A stretch of DNA of 23,150 nucleotides, taken from contig MNCI01037917.1 in assembly GCA_015680685.1 (NCBI GenBank), positions 57,155 to 80,304 of the forward strand. The letters are read 5' to 3'. How positions within the stretch are numbered: the first letter of the stretch is position 1; each line of letters starts with the position of its first letter. The position numbers and the translations under genes are program-made. Origin of the DNA: Gnetum montanum (Eukaryota; Streptophyta; Gnetopsida; Gnetales; Gnetaceae). The notes beneath the pieces were generated by a model that saw nothing but the letters and a program-made list of their open reading frames with translations, had not been told where the DNA came from and ran no database searches. Of this stretch, positions 1 through 8,572 are shown piece by piece.

Positions 1-124
1 ATTTTTCACAAATCACATAGGGAAGTTTTTCAAATTTTTCTCTATGACTTGCAATTGTAAGACCTTTTCTTTTCTATCTATATCTCACTCGTTAGTACTC
101 TGATTTTAATTCCGTCTGAACCTT

Positions 125-140
125 AGTCGTGGGGGAGGGA
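125..140 (+). other. Internal polypurine tract (PPT2) in E1
   Basis: The sequence agtcgtgggggaggg matches the terminal PPT of the same element (agtcgtgggggta at 3384-3396) over its first 12 bases. It is not next to an LTR but about 290 bases upstream of the third ORF. E-nested has a copy at the equivalent place (9279-9293, - strand). It could be a second plus-strand priming site. Confidence 0.5.
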
Positions 141-397
141 CACCTACTGAATAGCACCTAACTTTTTTGGAATTTATCATCATCAAAAGGACATTATCAA
201 GGGTAATTGACTATGACATTTAGAATAATTATGCCGAAAATCATTTAATCCTTTTAGGTACATTGGGAAATTAAAATTGGAAACCACCTAAGTAAAATAG
301 ACTCATTACAATAATATTTTGGGCAATATCACATGGAGATAAAATAAATTAATTAATTAAGGCAAGCAATAAGGTATAACCTAACTTTGGTAACAAC

Positions 398-428
398 TTT
401 ACTAACTCTTGGTCCTGTGTGATTGTAG
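398..428 (+). promoter_or_regulatory. Predicted 3' splice site before the E1 third ORF
   Basis: A perfect branch-point consensus TACTAAC lies at 400-406, with its branch A at 405, 23 bases before the AG at 427-428. The first ATG of the ORF follows immediately at 429. E3 has the same arrangement on the - strand (TGTGATTACAG then ATGGCCCC, at 18791-18803), which supports a functional acceptor in the ancestor. This suggests the ORF was expressed from a spliced subgenomic RNA. Confidence 0.65.
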
Positions 429-3215
429 ATGGCCCCGAAACGTGGACAACAGAAAGGTCCTGCTCAAGGTGGAAGCAAACAACCTAGGAGAGGTGAAGGA
501 CAAGTCCCTGCCAGACAACATATAGAATAGGAGGAACAGTAATTTAGTATTCATCAAGAGGACCCTCCTATCATACAGTTAGGGCAGGTAGAAGGAGGAG
601 CTACTGCAGTGCCTGAACAAGGACAACATCTCATGTTGCCCCAAGATTGTGTTCAGGCCATCCATGAAAAGTCCACATTCGTTGTGGTGATTGTGGAATT
701 AGGCTTTGAATATTTTGCAGAGTTCACTCCTGAGGTTATTAGGGATCACCTCAAAGGGTCTCCCTTATGGCCTACCCTCTCTAAAAGTTGTGCCTGGTAC
801 CTAGGGGAGATGTACCAATTCTAGCACAATAGGGAACAAGGCACCACCGTCAATATTTATGGTGTGATAGTCAATTTCTCTACATAGGTGATTTTGGAAG
901 TCTTAAACCTTTCGAATACAAGGCCCAAGGTTGCTCAATTATCCACTTGTTCAGACCCCGATGTGCGATGAGATTGGTTGGAAAGGGCATATGGTAGAAA
1001 TAAGACATTTGGTGAGTTGATGATGGAAGAGAGGATCTATTTCAAAATTGGAATGTATCACCTCTTCCTCCTAAAGGGCTTAAAAAGAATTTCAACATAT
1101 GCGGCAAGAGGGTGTGCAGTGCTAATGGGGAAGGTTAATGCTAACCTGCATCATCTATACTTAACAGAGATCTTGAGGCAGTTCAAGGAATGAAAGATAG
1201 GGAAGCTTGCCTTACCCTTCCCCTGTCTTATCAGGAAGCTATGTCAACATGCTAGTATCAGGGTATACAATGATGTTCTTCAAAAGGCTCAAAATGCTTC
1301 ATATGCAGAACTGTTAAAGCCACCAGCCGCAAGGAAAATCACTAGTGAGACGTTGGAGCTAGAAGAAGAAGAAGAACATACGGCTGGACTAGCTACAACT
1401 CAACTTATAGGACCCAGCCAACCTCCAAGTACAGGACCTAGCCAACAATAGGAAGCAAGGCCTAGCATGGGCTAGGATTAGCCATCGTCACCGCAAGATT
1501 ACAGACCATCGATGAGCCATCTCAGGGCCATCGCCAAAATAGTCAGTTGGGGAAGTCGTGATGATGCAAATCTCTTCCATGTCATTGATGATGCCATGCA
1601 ATCCATGGCTTCTTTATATCACACAAGGGGTGAAGTGTCTATTCATACAGGAGGAGGGGAAAGTATTTGGTCACAACAGATCTCGGGAAACATGACATAT
1701 TTCCAAGTGCAATTAGAAATTGGTAAAGGAGCCACTGTGGTGGTCATGCAACACCAGGATGCCACGGGAGCCGCAGAAGTGATCATAGACCACATCAAAA
1801 ATTCATTCAATGTACTTGTTGTACCATAAGCAAATCTCATAGGAGCATGGGATGCTCAAACTTTGGCCAGAACCTCAATGACTCCTGCAGAACATGAGGA
1901 TGTGCTTGATCGATTGCTACAAATAGGAAAAGTAATGATGTCTCTATTTAACATCCCTCAGGATGTTACGACAATTCAATCAGACCTCATTTCCACGAAG
2001 GGGAAGCTAGTTTTAATAGAAGTGAGGGCCGAGCATGCTAAAGTAGAGGTGCAAAAATTGCAAGAACAGCTTGTGGCCCTACAAGTAGCATTGCAGGACC
2101 CTTTGCAATTTGTTCCCGTAGACTAGATGGATAACTTCAGAACTAAGCAACTAACCAAGCTACTAATGGAGAATAAAAATGTGGCTGAAGAAAAAGAGAA
2201 GGTTTTTTGGGATGCATCTGTAGCACAAGCACAAACTCATGCACATCTCAAAGCACTCAACGCCTTACAAGAAGAAAATAAACATCTTGTTGCCAACAAC
2301 CTTCAGCTGACCTCTGTGGAAAAGCAAAAGAATGTTTTTGAAGAACATTTTCATCAGTTGTGAGAACAGTTCATCTGGGTCAACCAAGACATGAGCCATT
2401 TATCCAGGGAGAATAGAACCCTCTCAAAGGAGGAAGTACGCGTAATCCATCAAAAGATAGCCATCAAAATAACTGTGTGACAAAATGAGGCTAAACGAAA
2501 TGAAAAGCTAAAGGAGCACTTCTGGGACTAGGTGGGAATGTACAAATAAATCCTTGAGAAGGAGATCCATATGGCCAAGGCCCACATCAATGCTATCAAT
2601 GCTCAACACACTAATTGGCGGGCCATATTGGACACATATGCCTTTGCCCACCAAGTGGAAGTTAAGAACTAAGACCTGCAAATTCAAGATCTGACAGAAT
2701 ACATGGAGTTGGAAAACCTACGGTATGCCAACCTTTCCATGTTAACAACAGGGCACTTGAGGATAGAGCTTGAACAACGAGTAGCAACCACCTACAACAA
2801 ATATGAAGTAGAATTTACAGAATGCAAGAAGGTGTTGAAAAAACTGGAGATCACAAATTCTAAACTTGAGGTGGTGAAAGCAAGCTACCAAGGATAAAAA
2901 GGTGTCGCAATGGATTTGGCTCGACAACTAGCAAATTTTCAAGAATAAAAAGATAACGCTAGAGTCTATGAAGAGGAACGACAGGTGTTTGTGGCTTGGT
3001 ATGTCAAGGCCAATCAAATGTTTCTGCAACTACCCTACCCATGGGAGGTGCCAACTCCATCAAACATTGGAACATTAGCATGGATGGCAGAGAATCCTCG
3101 GACTAAAGAGGAGAAACTCCAGGACATACTTCAACACCATTAAGTCCCAAGACCTGGAGCACAAGACAAGGGGAAAGCACCTATGGAGGAGCCACCGCCA
3201 CCAGGAACTACATGA
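429..3215 (+). pseudogene. Decayed third (env-position) ORF, coiled-coil protein of a retrotransposon
   Basis: One reading frame of about 928 codons runs from ATG at 429 to TGA at 3213, broken by about 19 in-frame stops but no visible frameshift. Nearly all the stops are one transition away from CAG, CAA, CGA or TGG. Codons 60-290 hold a globular part whose pattern (TTVNIYGVIVNFS near 840-880, then FPCLIRKLCQHASI near 1215) resembles the 'putative plant transposon protein' domain of plant Ty3/gypsy third ORFs; that match is from memory. Codons 300-350 are acidic and Gln/Pro-rich. From about 1860 to 3000 the protein is rich in Glu, Lys, Gln and Leu and reads as a long coiled coil. The tail is Pro-rich (EEPPPPGTT). 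The start follows a predicted splice acceptor directly. I see no signal peptide or membrane segment, so 'env' is positional only. Confidence 0.75.
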
Positions 3216-3396
3216 GTTCCACCAATTTTGTAGCTATGGCACATTTCTTGTGTTATGTCTCTATTTTGTTTTGATTCCACACTATGGCATAAACCCATTT
3301 TTACCATCCAATAATCCTGTACCTATCCACTGTGTAATCAATGGAGCTTATTCTCACTATAACTCAAGGACAAGTTTTCACTCAGTCGTGGGGGTA
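3216..3396 (+). other. E1 3' untranslated region with terminal polypurine tract
   Basis: Noncoding; ends in the PPT tcagtcgtgggggta (3382-3396), directly against the LTR at 3397. The 25 bases before the PPT (aactcaaggacaagttttca...) are shared with the same place in E-nested (7327-7351, - strand) and, more loosely, in E3. Confidence 0.75.
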
Positions 3397-3492
3397 TGAT
3401 GAGTTTCCATTTAGTGCACTGCGATATCACATGCACAATATCGTAGCCTCATCATGATATCGTGTATGCGATATTGTAGCTTGTCTCCTCAT

Positions 3493-3500
3493 CTATAAAT
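3493..3500 (+). promoter_or_regulatory. TATA box of the E1 LTR
   Basis: CTATAAAT, 96 bases into the LTR. The same eight bases occur at a similar depth in all six LTRs of the window: 4621 (+); 7141, 13407, 17291 and 22568 (-). Confidence 0.75.
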
Positions 3501-3679
3501 AAGAGGTAGACAGTTGAGAGTAGGGAGTCAAATTCGTCAGTTTTAGAGTTAGTTTTGATTTTAGTTCTTATTTTTTCCTCTCAATCCTTTTCCTCTTAGT
3601 GTATGCCCATAGTGTAATGATTGTAATTGTATGAAACCTTTATTCGAGTGTAACGTACTTGGGCACACACATGACAAAA

Positions 3680-3685
3680 AATAAA
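3680..3685 (+). terminator. Polyadenylation signal AATAAA of the E1 LTR
   Basis: About 187 bases after the TATA box, in a context (AATAAAGAT) shared with the other LTRs. The U3-R-U5 order fits. Confidence 0.6.
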
Positions 3686-4229
3686 GATCGAGATTACTTC
3701 ATCATTGCAGCATTCACTTAGCCTAATCATTTAATTAATTATTATTTACTGCTTTCTTAGTTGATACCTTCTTACCCTAAACTCCTATTAAACGTGGAAT
3801 GAGTACGACTTGATTACGAGCATTTAAGTGTGACTACTTGGTAACCCAGTAGCATGCCTAGGATTTGCGCTTGGTAATCCTAGTGGTAGTCATGCACGAA
3901 GTCCAAGATGTGTACGGATGATCGAGGAATGGATGCTCATTGCACTTAGGCTAGCTTATATTCTCTCTCACCCTCTCTCCCTTAGCTTAGTTAATATTAC
4001 CTTCCATTGCCTTCAAGAGTAGCATTAGCATAGAACACATCATACACCTCGCTCTAGACTAAACCATACGTGACAAAGTTAACACTAGTCCATGTGGGAA
4101 GATAGCGAACTGCGACCTAAGGCTAACTATCTAGATGGCACAACTAGTCCGTCTATGGAGTTCAACCGGATCGCGCATGTAACGCTCGTATTCGTATGGT
4201 TGAGTGTACGGGTACCTCGCCACTCATCA

Positions 4230-4573
4230 GCTATGCAATCTACAAGTTAGTCAGGTAGACATCCTATGAAGGATGAGAGGAGTTAGCTAGAGTGTGTAAT
4301 TGAATAGTGGTTATTGTAGTCAATAAAATGGGGGATGGTGGATATGAGGTTATGTGGTCATATGATGTATTGATGATGTTTAGTGGGTGAACGAATGGAG
4401 AAAATTCCAAGCCTAGGCTAGCTAATGTCTTTCAAAATTATCACCTATATATATAATAGAGGGAATGTTCCCACTATGTGAGTTTCATAGATATGCTTAT
4501 TATAACCTATAGTCACTTGGAGATACCCTATCAAACAGGAATTGACCAATGGAAGATTCCTTACTTTAGTCAG
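4230..4573. other. Unassigned sequence between E1 and E2
   Basis: 344 bases with no LTR ends and no plausible gene. It holds an AT dinucleotide run (tatatatataata near 4446) and a purine stretch (aaaatgggggatgg near 4325). It may be older host or repeat sequence into which E1 and E2 inserted. Confidence 0.4.
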
Positions 4574-5370
4574 TGATGAGTTGCATTGTTGAGTTGCATC
4601 GATGGGATGTCCTATTTTGCCTATAAATGTGCACCTACCCATCACATTTATGGCATAGGTTTTCATAGTTGTAGTGAAGATCTTGTAGTTTTTCCTCTTG
4701 AAAGCTAGAATATTTCCTAAGTGCCTACAATAGGAGTTAAAGAGTATATAGATCTTTATTCAAGCACTGTTGTACCTAAGCCCTTCAGTGTGGACAACAA
4801 TAAAGGTGAGCTTTTTTGATAAACTTTGCAGCACTTGGACTAGATTAATTATTTACTTAAGAATTTAATGTTCATGTAATTTTCTTTAATTTTTTAAGTA
4901 ATCAATAGATTAATTAATATAGATTAAATAGCAGCACATAAGTACAATCAGTTCAAGCATATGTCTAATGCTTGGTAATCTTAGTAATGCTTAACATTTA
5001 GTAACCTAGTAGCACTATACATGTTTAAGATATATATAGCAAGTGGGAAAGGATGCTTATGTTAGGATTAGTTAAGTGCTAGATAGTTATTAGATTAATT
5101 TAGCAATTAAATTACTTTATTCTTTATTTCTTATTCTTAGGAAACTTAAAACATAAAAGAGAAAATGATAAACATCATATACCTCAGTTACACTTAACCA
5201 TACCCTTGAACATCACAAGTGGAATTGGGAAGACAAAGATTGCAATGGTTAGTTTCATCTCCTAGAACCCAATGTTCTTAGAGAACTAAAGGCTATGGAA
5301 TTTGATCAGATCATTGAGTAAATGCTAGTGATTCATATGGTTGGGCATAGGGTATACTCGTTGCTCATCA
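4574..5370 (+). repeat. E2 5' LTR
   Basis: About 797 bp. It ends in CTCATCA directly before a primer site, so it is a 5' LTR. The left edge is placed at TGATGAG (4574-4580) because the TATA box CTATAAAT (4621-4628) then lies 47 bases in, in line with the 70-100 bases of the sister LTRs. AATAAA is at 4799-4804. It is clearly diverged from the E1 and E-nested LTRs and closest to the right LTR of E3. The left edge is less certain than the right. Confidence 0.78.
4621..4628 (+). promoter_or_regulatory. TATA box of the E2 5' LTR
   Basis: CTATAAAT, identical to the motif in the other LTRs; AATAAA follows 178 bases later, matching the spacing in E1. Confidence 0.65.
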
Positions 5371-5371
5371 T

Positions 5372-5389
5372 TGGCACTATTGCCAAGGA
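5372..5389 (+). other. E2 primer-binding site (tRNA-Asp type)
   Basis: TGGCACTATTGCCAAGGA lies one base after the LTR. It differs from the complement of the plant tRNA-Asp 3' end (TGGCGCCGTTGCCGGGGA, recalled) at five places, all transitions. Confidence 0.75.
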
Positions 5390-5511
5390 CTTTAGTTTGA
5401 TATGTGCCCTATCTAGGACTTAGTGAAAATTATTTAACATTGTTGGATTGAACCTTAAATTTGGAATTATTCTAACTAATAATAATTGTAAAAGGCACAC
5501 TAATTTTTTTC

Positions 5512-6223
5512 TTGTCTTCTTCTTACAAGGATGATTCTCCACCAAAATTCAAGAACACATCTAATCAAAGGAATGAAAGAGCAAATCAACTAGTGCCCCA
5601 ATAATGTTGAGTGATATATACTCATCCCAATGAGTATGTAACCGTTCACCTTTGTCTTACATCAAGATGACCAGATGTGATGGAGGGACATGGAGGGAAA
5701 CATTATTTTGTGCATTGATCAATCAATTCTAGCGATGCTACAACAACCTCTTATGAGGTTGAGCATTGAGGGGATCCATGTTGAGCATGTTGTTTAGGAT
5801 CACAACTCCAAGGATTACCATCAAATTGAGGCACAACGTAAAATCAATCAAGAAAAATAGAAGTTCTATGAAGCTACGAAGTGGAAACAGTTCAATAACC
5901 CTTTATTCCTACTGGGCCAAAAGGATAGTGAGGATCTCTTCTCTAGGGATTCTCATTTCACTAACTCTTGTTTCCTTTGTTTCGATGAAGGGGACTTGAA
6001 CTAGAACTTACATTTCACTATAAACAATCCTAGTTTAGGTAAGAAAGGGTCCTATGATCATGGGGGATCCAAAGATGGAAGTCATGGTAGGGATAGGGAT
6101 AAGCATCACAATGATGATCATGGTTGTGATCATTGAAGAGGGGCTGGTAGATACTACAGTACTAGTCCTTCTTCCTCTTCATCTTCATCATCCTCTTCTT
6201 CCTCCTCTATCTCCAACTAAGGT
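5512..6223 (+). pseudogene. E2 gag, N-terminal part (before the nested insertion)
   Basis: This aligns with the gag start of E-nested: TTG at 5512 replaces the ATG seen there (12361, - strand), followed by the same Ser-Ser-Ser...Ser-Pro-Pro-Lys pattern. Next comes a conserved stretch containing an imperfect palindrome (5618-5637). Near 6050-6130 is a His/Asp/Gly-rich part, then a run of serines (6160-6210). Many stops and at least one frameshift are present. The copy stops at the AAGGT duplication (6219-6223) and continues at 13490. Confidence 0.7.
6219..6223. repeat. Target site duplication AAGGT, left copy
   Basis: Five bases directly before the left LTR of E-nested, identical to 13485-13489 directly after its right LTR. 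Five-base duplications are normal for Ty3/gypsy integrases. Confidence 0.92.
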
Positions 6224-6670
6224 TGATGAGTAGCGAGGTACCCCTACACTCAACCATATGAAACGAGCATAGCACACACGATCTAGTCGAACTCCGCAGA
6301 CTAAATGCCTACACGCCCCATGGAACACTTGGGGTTAATCATTCGTTGTCTTCCCAAACTTACTTGTGGTTGTCATAGTGTATGGTTAAGTAAGTTTGAG
6401 GTATATGATTTTTATGGTCTTTTATGTTTTTCTCCTATGCTATTGAGGTGAAGGGTTGAGAAACTAACTAACTCTAACTAATGACTAAGTCTAAATTACC
6501 TAGCGTCAGCATCCGTTCCCACTTACTGTACACACCTTGAACCGATGCAACCGCGGCTACCAAATGCTAATCGTTGCTGGGATCACCACGCGTAACGCAT
6601 GTGCTTGAAGTGGTTGTACTGAGGCACTTAACTAGGAGGAAAGGGTTGAGACAATCTATCTAGCCTACGT

Positions 6671-6885
6671 GCAATGAGTAGCCGATTCGTTGACTAACCG
6701 TACACATTTGGGACTACCACTGGGATTACCAAGCGTAGATCCTGGATACGCCACTGGGCTACCAAGTAGTCACACTAGATGCTCGTAATCAAGTTGTACT
6801 CATACCGCATGTGATGAGCAGCCGATTCCTTGACTATCCGTACACATCCTTAAATGCTCATAATCAAGTCGTACTCATTCCGCAT
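6671..6885. repeat. Partial tandem duplication inside the E-nested LTR
   Basis: The segment 'agccgattcgttgactaacc' through 'gtactcataccgcat' (6671-6810) is followed by a shortened second copy (6811-6885). The right LTR has the same duplication (12949-13150), so it predates the insertion. E1 and E3 LTRs have one copy. Confidence 0.7.
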
Positions 6886-7140
6886 TCTAGGAGTTTAAGG
6901 GTGAGAGAGAAAACAATAAATAAAATCCTATTCCATGCACTGCAAGGTTTATCCAAGAAGCTCATCTTTATTGTTGTACACAACTTGTGTTCAGGTACAA
7001 TGTTGCTCGAATAAAGATCCATTTACTTTTAGGACTCCTACTGTGGGCACATGGAAAATATTCTATCTTTGGAGTGATCAAACTACCAGAGTTTTCCTAC
7101 TTCTAACTCAGGATGGGAAAACAAGGGAGAGCCACCTATT

Positions 7141-7148
7141 ATTTATAG
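7141..7148 (-). promoter_or_regulatory. TATA box of the E-nested left LTR
   Basis: CTATAAAT on the - strand, same as in the other LTRs. Being in the 3' LTR, it would drive transcription out into the flanking E2 sequence. Confidence 0.6.
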
Positions 7149-7154
7149 ATATGG

Positions 7155-7303
7155 CGACAGACCGCAATATCGTGTACATGACATCACAGGGGATGACGCA
7201 ATATCGCGTACACGACATCGCAGGGGACGACGTAATATCGCGTATGCGATATTGCATGGGATGCGATATCATGGCGGTCGCAATATCGTGGCCTATGCAA
7301 ATT
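7155..7303. repeat. U3 array of aatatcg / gcgatat repeats
   Basis: About six units related to GCRATATCGCG, several palindromic, alternate with 'acgacatcgcagggg'-type spacers. The partner LTR has one unit here. The stretch is CpG-rich compared with the AT-rich surroundings. Confidence 0.6.
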
Positions 7304-7314
7304 GCATCTCATCA

Positions 7315-7329
7315 TACCCCCATGACTGA
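7315..7329 (-). other. E-nested terminal polypurine tract
   Basis: On the - strand this reads tcagtcatgggggta and abuts the 3' LTR. It is the plus-strand primer site of the element. Confidence 0.85.
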
Positions 7330-7678
7330 ATGAAAACTCGTCCTTGAGTTCCTTACAATAATATCAGGAAGGTATGGGATTATGGAGGGGAATGGAATTA
7401 ATGGGATTTCATGTGAACAGATCATCATTACAAGACTTGATAAAACTAGTGTTCATGACAACAAGGGTGAACACCTTATTACAATGACATCAGGCCTTAG
7501 TTGGTAGCTAAGAAAGAGAAAGAGAGAGAGAAGTTTTGTTGCTACCAATGCCAAGATTGCACCTTTCTTTGTTCATCCGTAAGCACGCCATCGATCTTGC
7601 TCCTTGCATAGATGCTTCCAGCATGGCTCCATTCCAATTTTTTGCTCCAGATCCAATCCGTTGTTGTATGATCACCAT

Positions 7679-7738
7679 CTACACACACAACACAATCATA
7701 TATTAGCAAGGGTAAATGAATCATTATGTAATTAATAC
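7679..7738 (-). other. Candidate 60-nt intron in the 3' block
   Basis: On the - strand, AAG|GTATTAAT gives a donor at 7738, TGCTAAT near 7703 a branch point, and TTGTGTTGTGTGTGTAG an acceptor ending at 7679. The exon then starts with ATG. E3 keeps the acceptor (17756-17757) but its donor is GC instead of GT. Length is near the lower limit for plant introns. Confidence 0.4.
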
Positions 7739-7884
7739 CTTGCTTCGGTGTAGGTCCATTGGCTAGGTTGTGGTATGGCTAATACGGATCTGGGGATGTA
7801 TTAATGATGACTACCAAAGGTGTAGGGGTTAGGAAAAATTTGAAAAAATTTAGGGCTAAGAGAAAATCGAAAAAATCGGGCCCC

Positions 7885-7899
7885 GTACCCCCATGACTA
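7885..7899 (-). other. Internal polypurine tract (PPT3) in E-nested
   Basis: On the - strand it reads tagtcatgggggtac, the terminal PPT motif again, but 570 bases inside the element. E3 has a copy at the same place (17938-17951). Confidence 0.5.
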
Positions 7900-8572
7900 A
7901 TCGCGAACCTCCGGTAGCGTTAGAATGGAGAAAGGAAAGGATTAAGAAAGATAGAGAGAAAGGGACAACTATATCATCGATGAAATGGATGTCAAGATGG
8001 TAATGAACAAAATAAAATTAATTGCAAAAATGTTAGGGAAAAGAAGGTAATGGATGCACCAAATAGGAATGTCAGTGGGTCCTCCCCAAAGTAGGCTCAT
8101 GCCCTTGATGCCCTAACACCCACATTCAAAGACTCCGTAGGCTCTGGGAATGTCATTTGGAACAAGAGTTAAAGTCTTAACCATAAGCGTTTACCAAAAA
8201 GAAAACAATGCATCTACCAAAATATACACTAATGATACAATCTAAAATGAGGTGAACAATGGAGAGAAGGGTGGAGAGAAGAGGATGGAATGGAATCCCA
8301 AGAACAAGGTGGTGTACAACCCCTTGTGTGCTTCATGATTAATGTGACTTGGCAAATCTCATTCCAACTCCGGACTCAAACCAACCACATCCAGTGACTT
8401 CGCATCAATGCATTTGGCTAAACCATCCACTTGGATAACAAGCCCCAAGAGTTACCACCATTTTGACGAAACAAAGGAGAGAATGGGAAGCGAGAAGGGC
8501 CTTAGTTAGAGGGAACACTTTTGGTTCCATAACTAGTTCTTGTAGCCCAGGTTTATTCTGTCTAAGGGGTGT

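Larger units (their letters stand above)
1..428 (+). other. E1 noncoding stretch between pol and the third ORF (intron-like)
   Basis: AT-rich, with stops in every frame. It contains an internal polypurine tract at 125-140 and ends in a splice acceptor at 428. The part from about 340 to 428 (ttaattaaggcaa... onward) has a recognisable counterpart in E3 at about 18794-18890 on the - strand, so it is a conserved part of the family. I see no coding remnant of integrase in 1-124. Confidence 0.6.
1..4229 (+). mobile_element. E1: 3' part of a Ty3/gypsy LTR retrotransposon
   Basis: The element runs on the + strand and its 5' half (5' LTR, gag, pol) lies left of the window. Visible parts in order are an internal polypurine tract, an intron-like stretch ending in a splice acceptor, a decayed third ORF, the terminal polypurine tract and the 3' LTR. 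The LTR at 3397 is identified as the 3' copy because a polypurine tract abuts its left edge and no tRNA primer site follows its right edge. The family is the same as the three other elements in the window: same LTR ends, TATA motif and AATAAA context. Confidence 0.85.
3397..4229 (+). repeat. E1 3' LTR
   Basis: 833 bp, starting TGATGAG and ending CTCATCA, which are perfect 7-bp inverted repeats. The U3 has several GATATC-centred palindromes (3420-3478), then CTATAAAT at 3493-3500 and AATAAA at 3680-3685. U5 carries the family's paired 'cttggtaa' repeats near 3836-3886. The following bases (gctat) would be its target duplication; the other copy lies outside the window. Confidence 0.88.
6224..7314 (-). 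repeat. E-nested 3' LTR (left copy)
   Basis: Bounded by TGATGAG and CTCATCA. TATA motif at 7141-7148 and AATAAA at 6967-6972, both on the - strand. It is 111 bp longer than its partner, chiefly because of extra 'aatatcg' repeat units in U3 (about 7155-7290). A partial tandem duplication of the U5 segment lies at 6671-6885. Confidence 0.93.
7330..8572 (-). other. E-nested 3' block (shared with E3), no intact gene
   Basis: About 1.25 kb between the internal region and the PPT. It aligns along its length with E3 17395-18660, although stops and indels break every frame. It includes a PPT-like tract (7885-7899), an intron candidate (7679-7738) and a segment (8405-8572) that lies where E3 has the decayed start of the third ORF. 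E1 has only about 180 bases between its third ORF and the PPT, so this block is specific to the two non-autonomous elements. Confidence 0.6.

Noticed and set aside
345-361. ttaattaattaattaa run as a regulatory site
   Set aside because: Simple AT repeat; its only support is the loose counterpart in E3, so it is treated as part of the intron-like leader.
1643-1840. - strand frame opposite the E1 third ORF
   Set aside because: Shadow of the + strand frame, which holds one phase for 2.8 kb.
4371-4378. TGATGATG as the left edge of the E2 5' LTR
   Set aside because: It would put the TATA box 250 bases in, against 47-100 in the other LTRs; TGATGAG at 4574 fits the family better.
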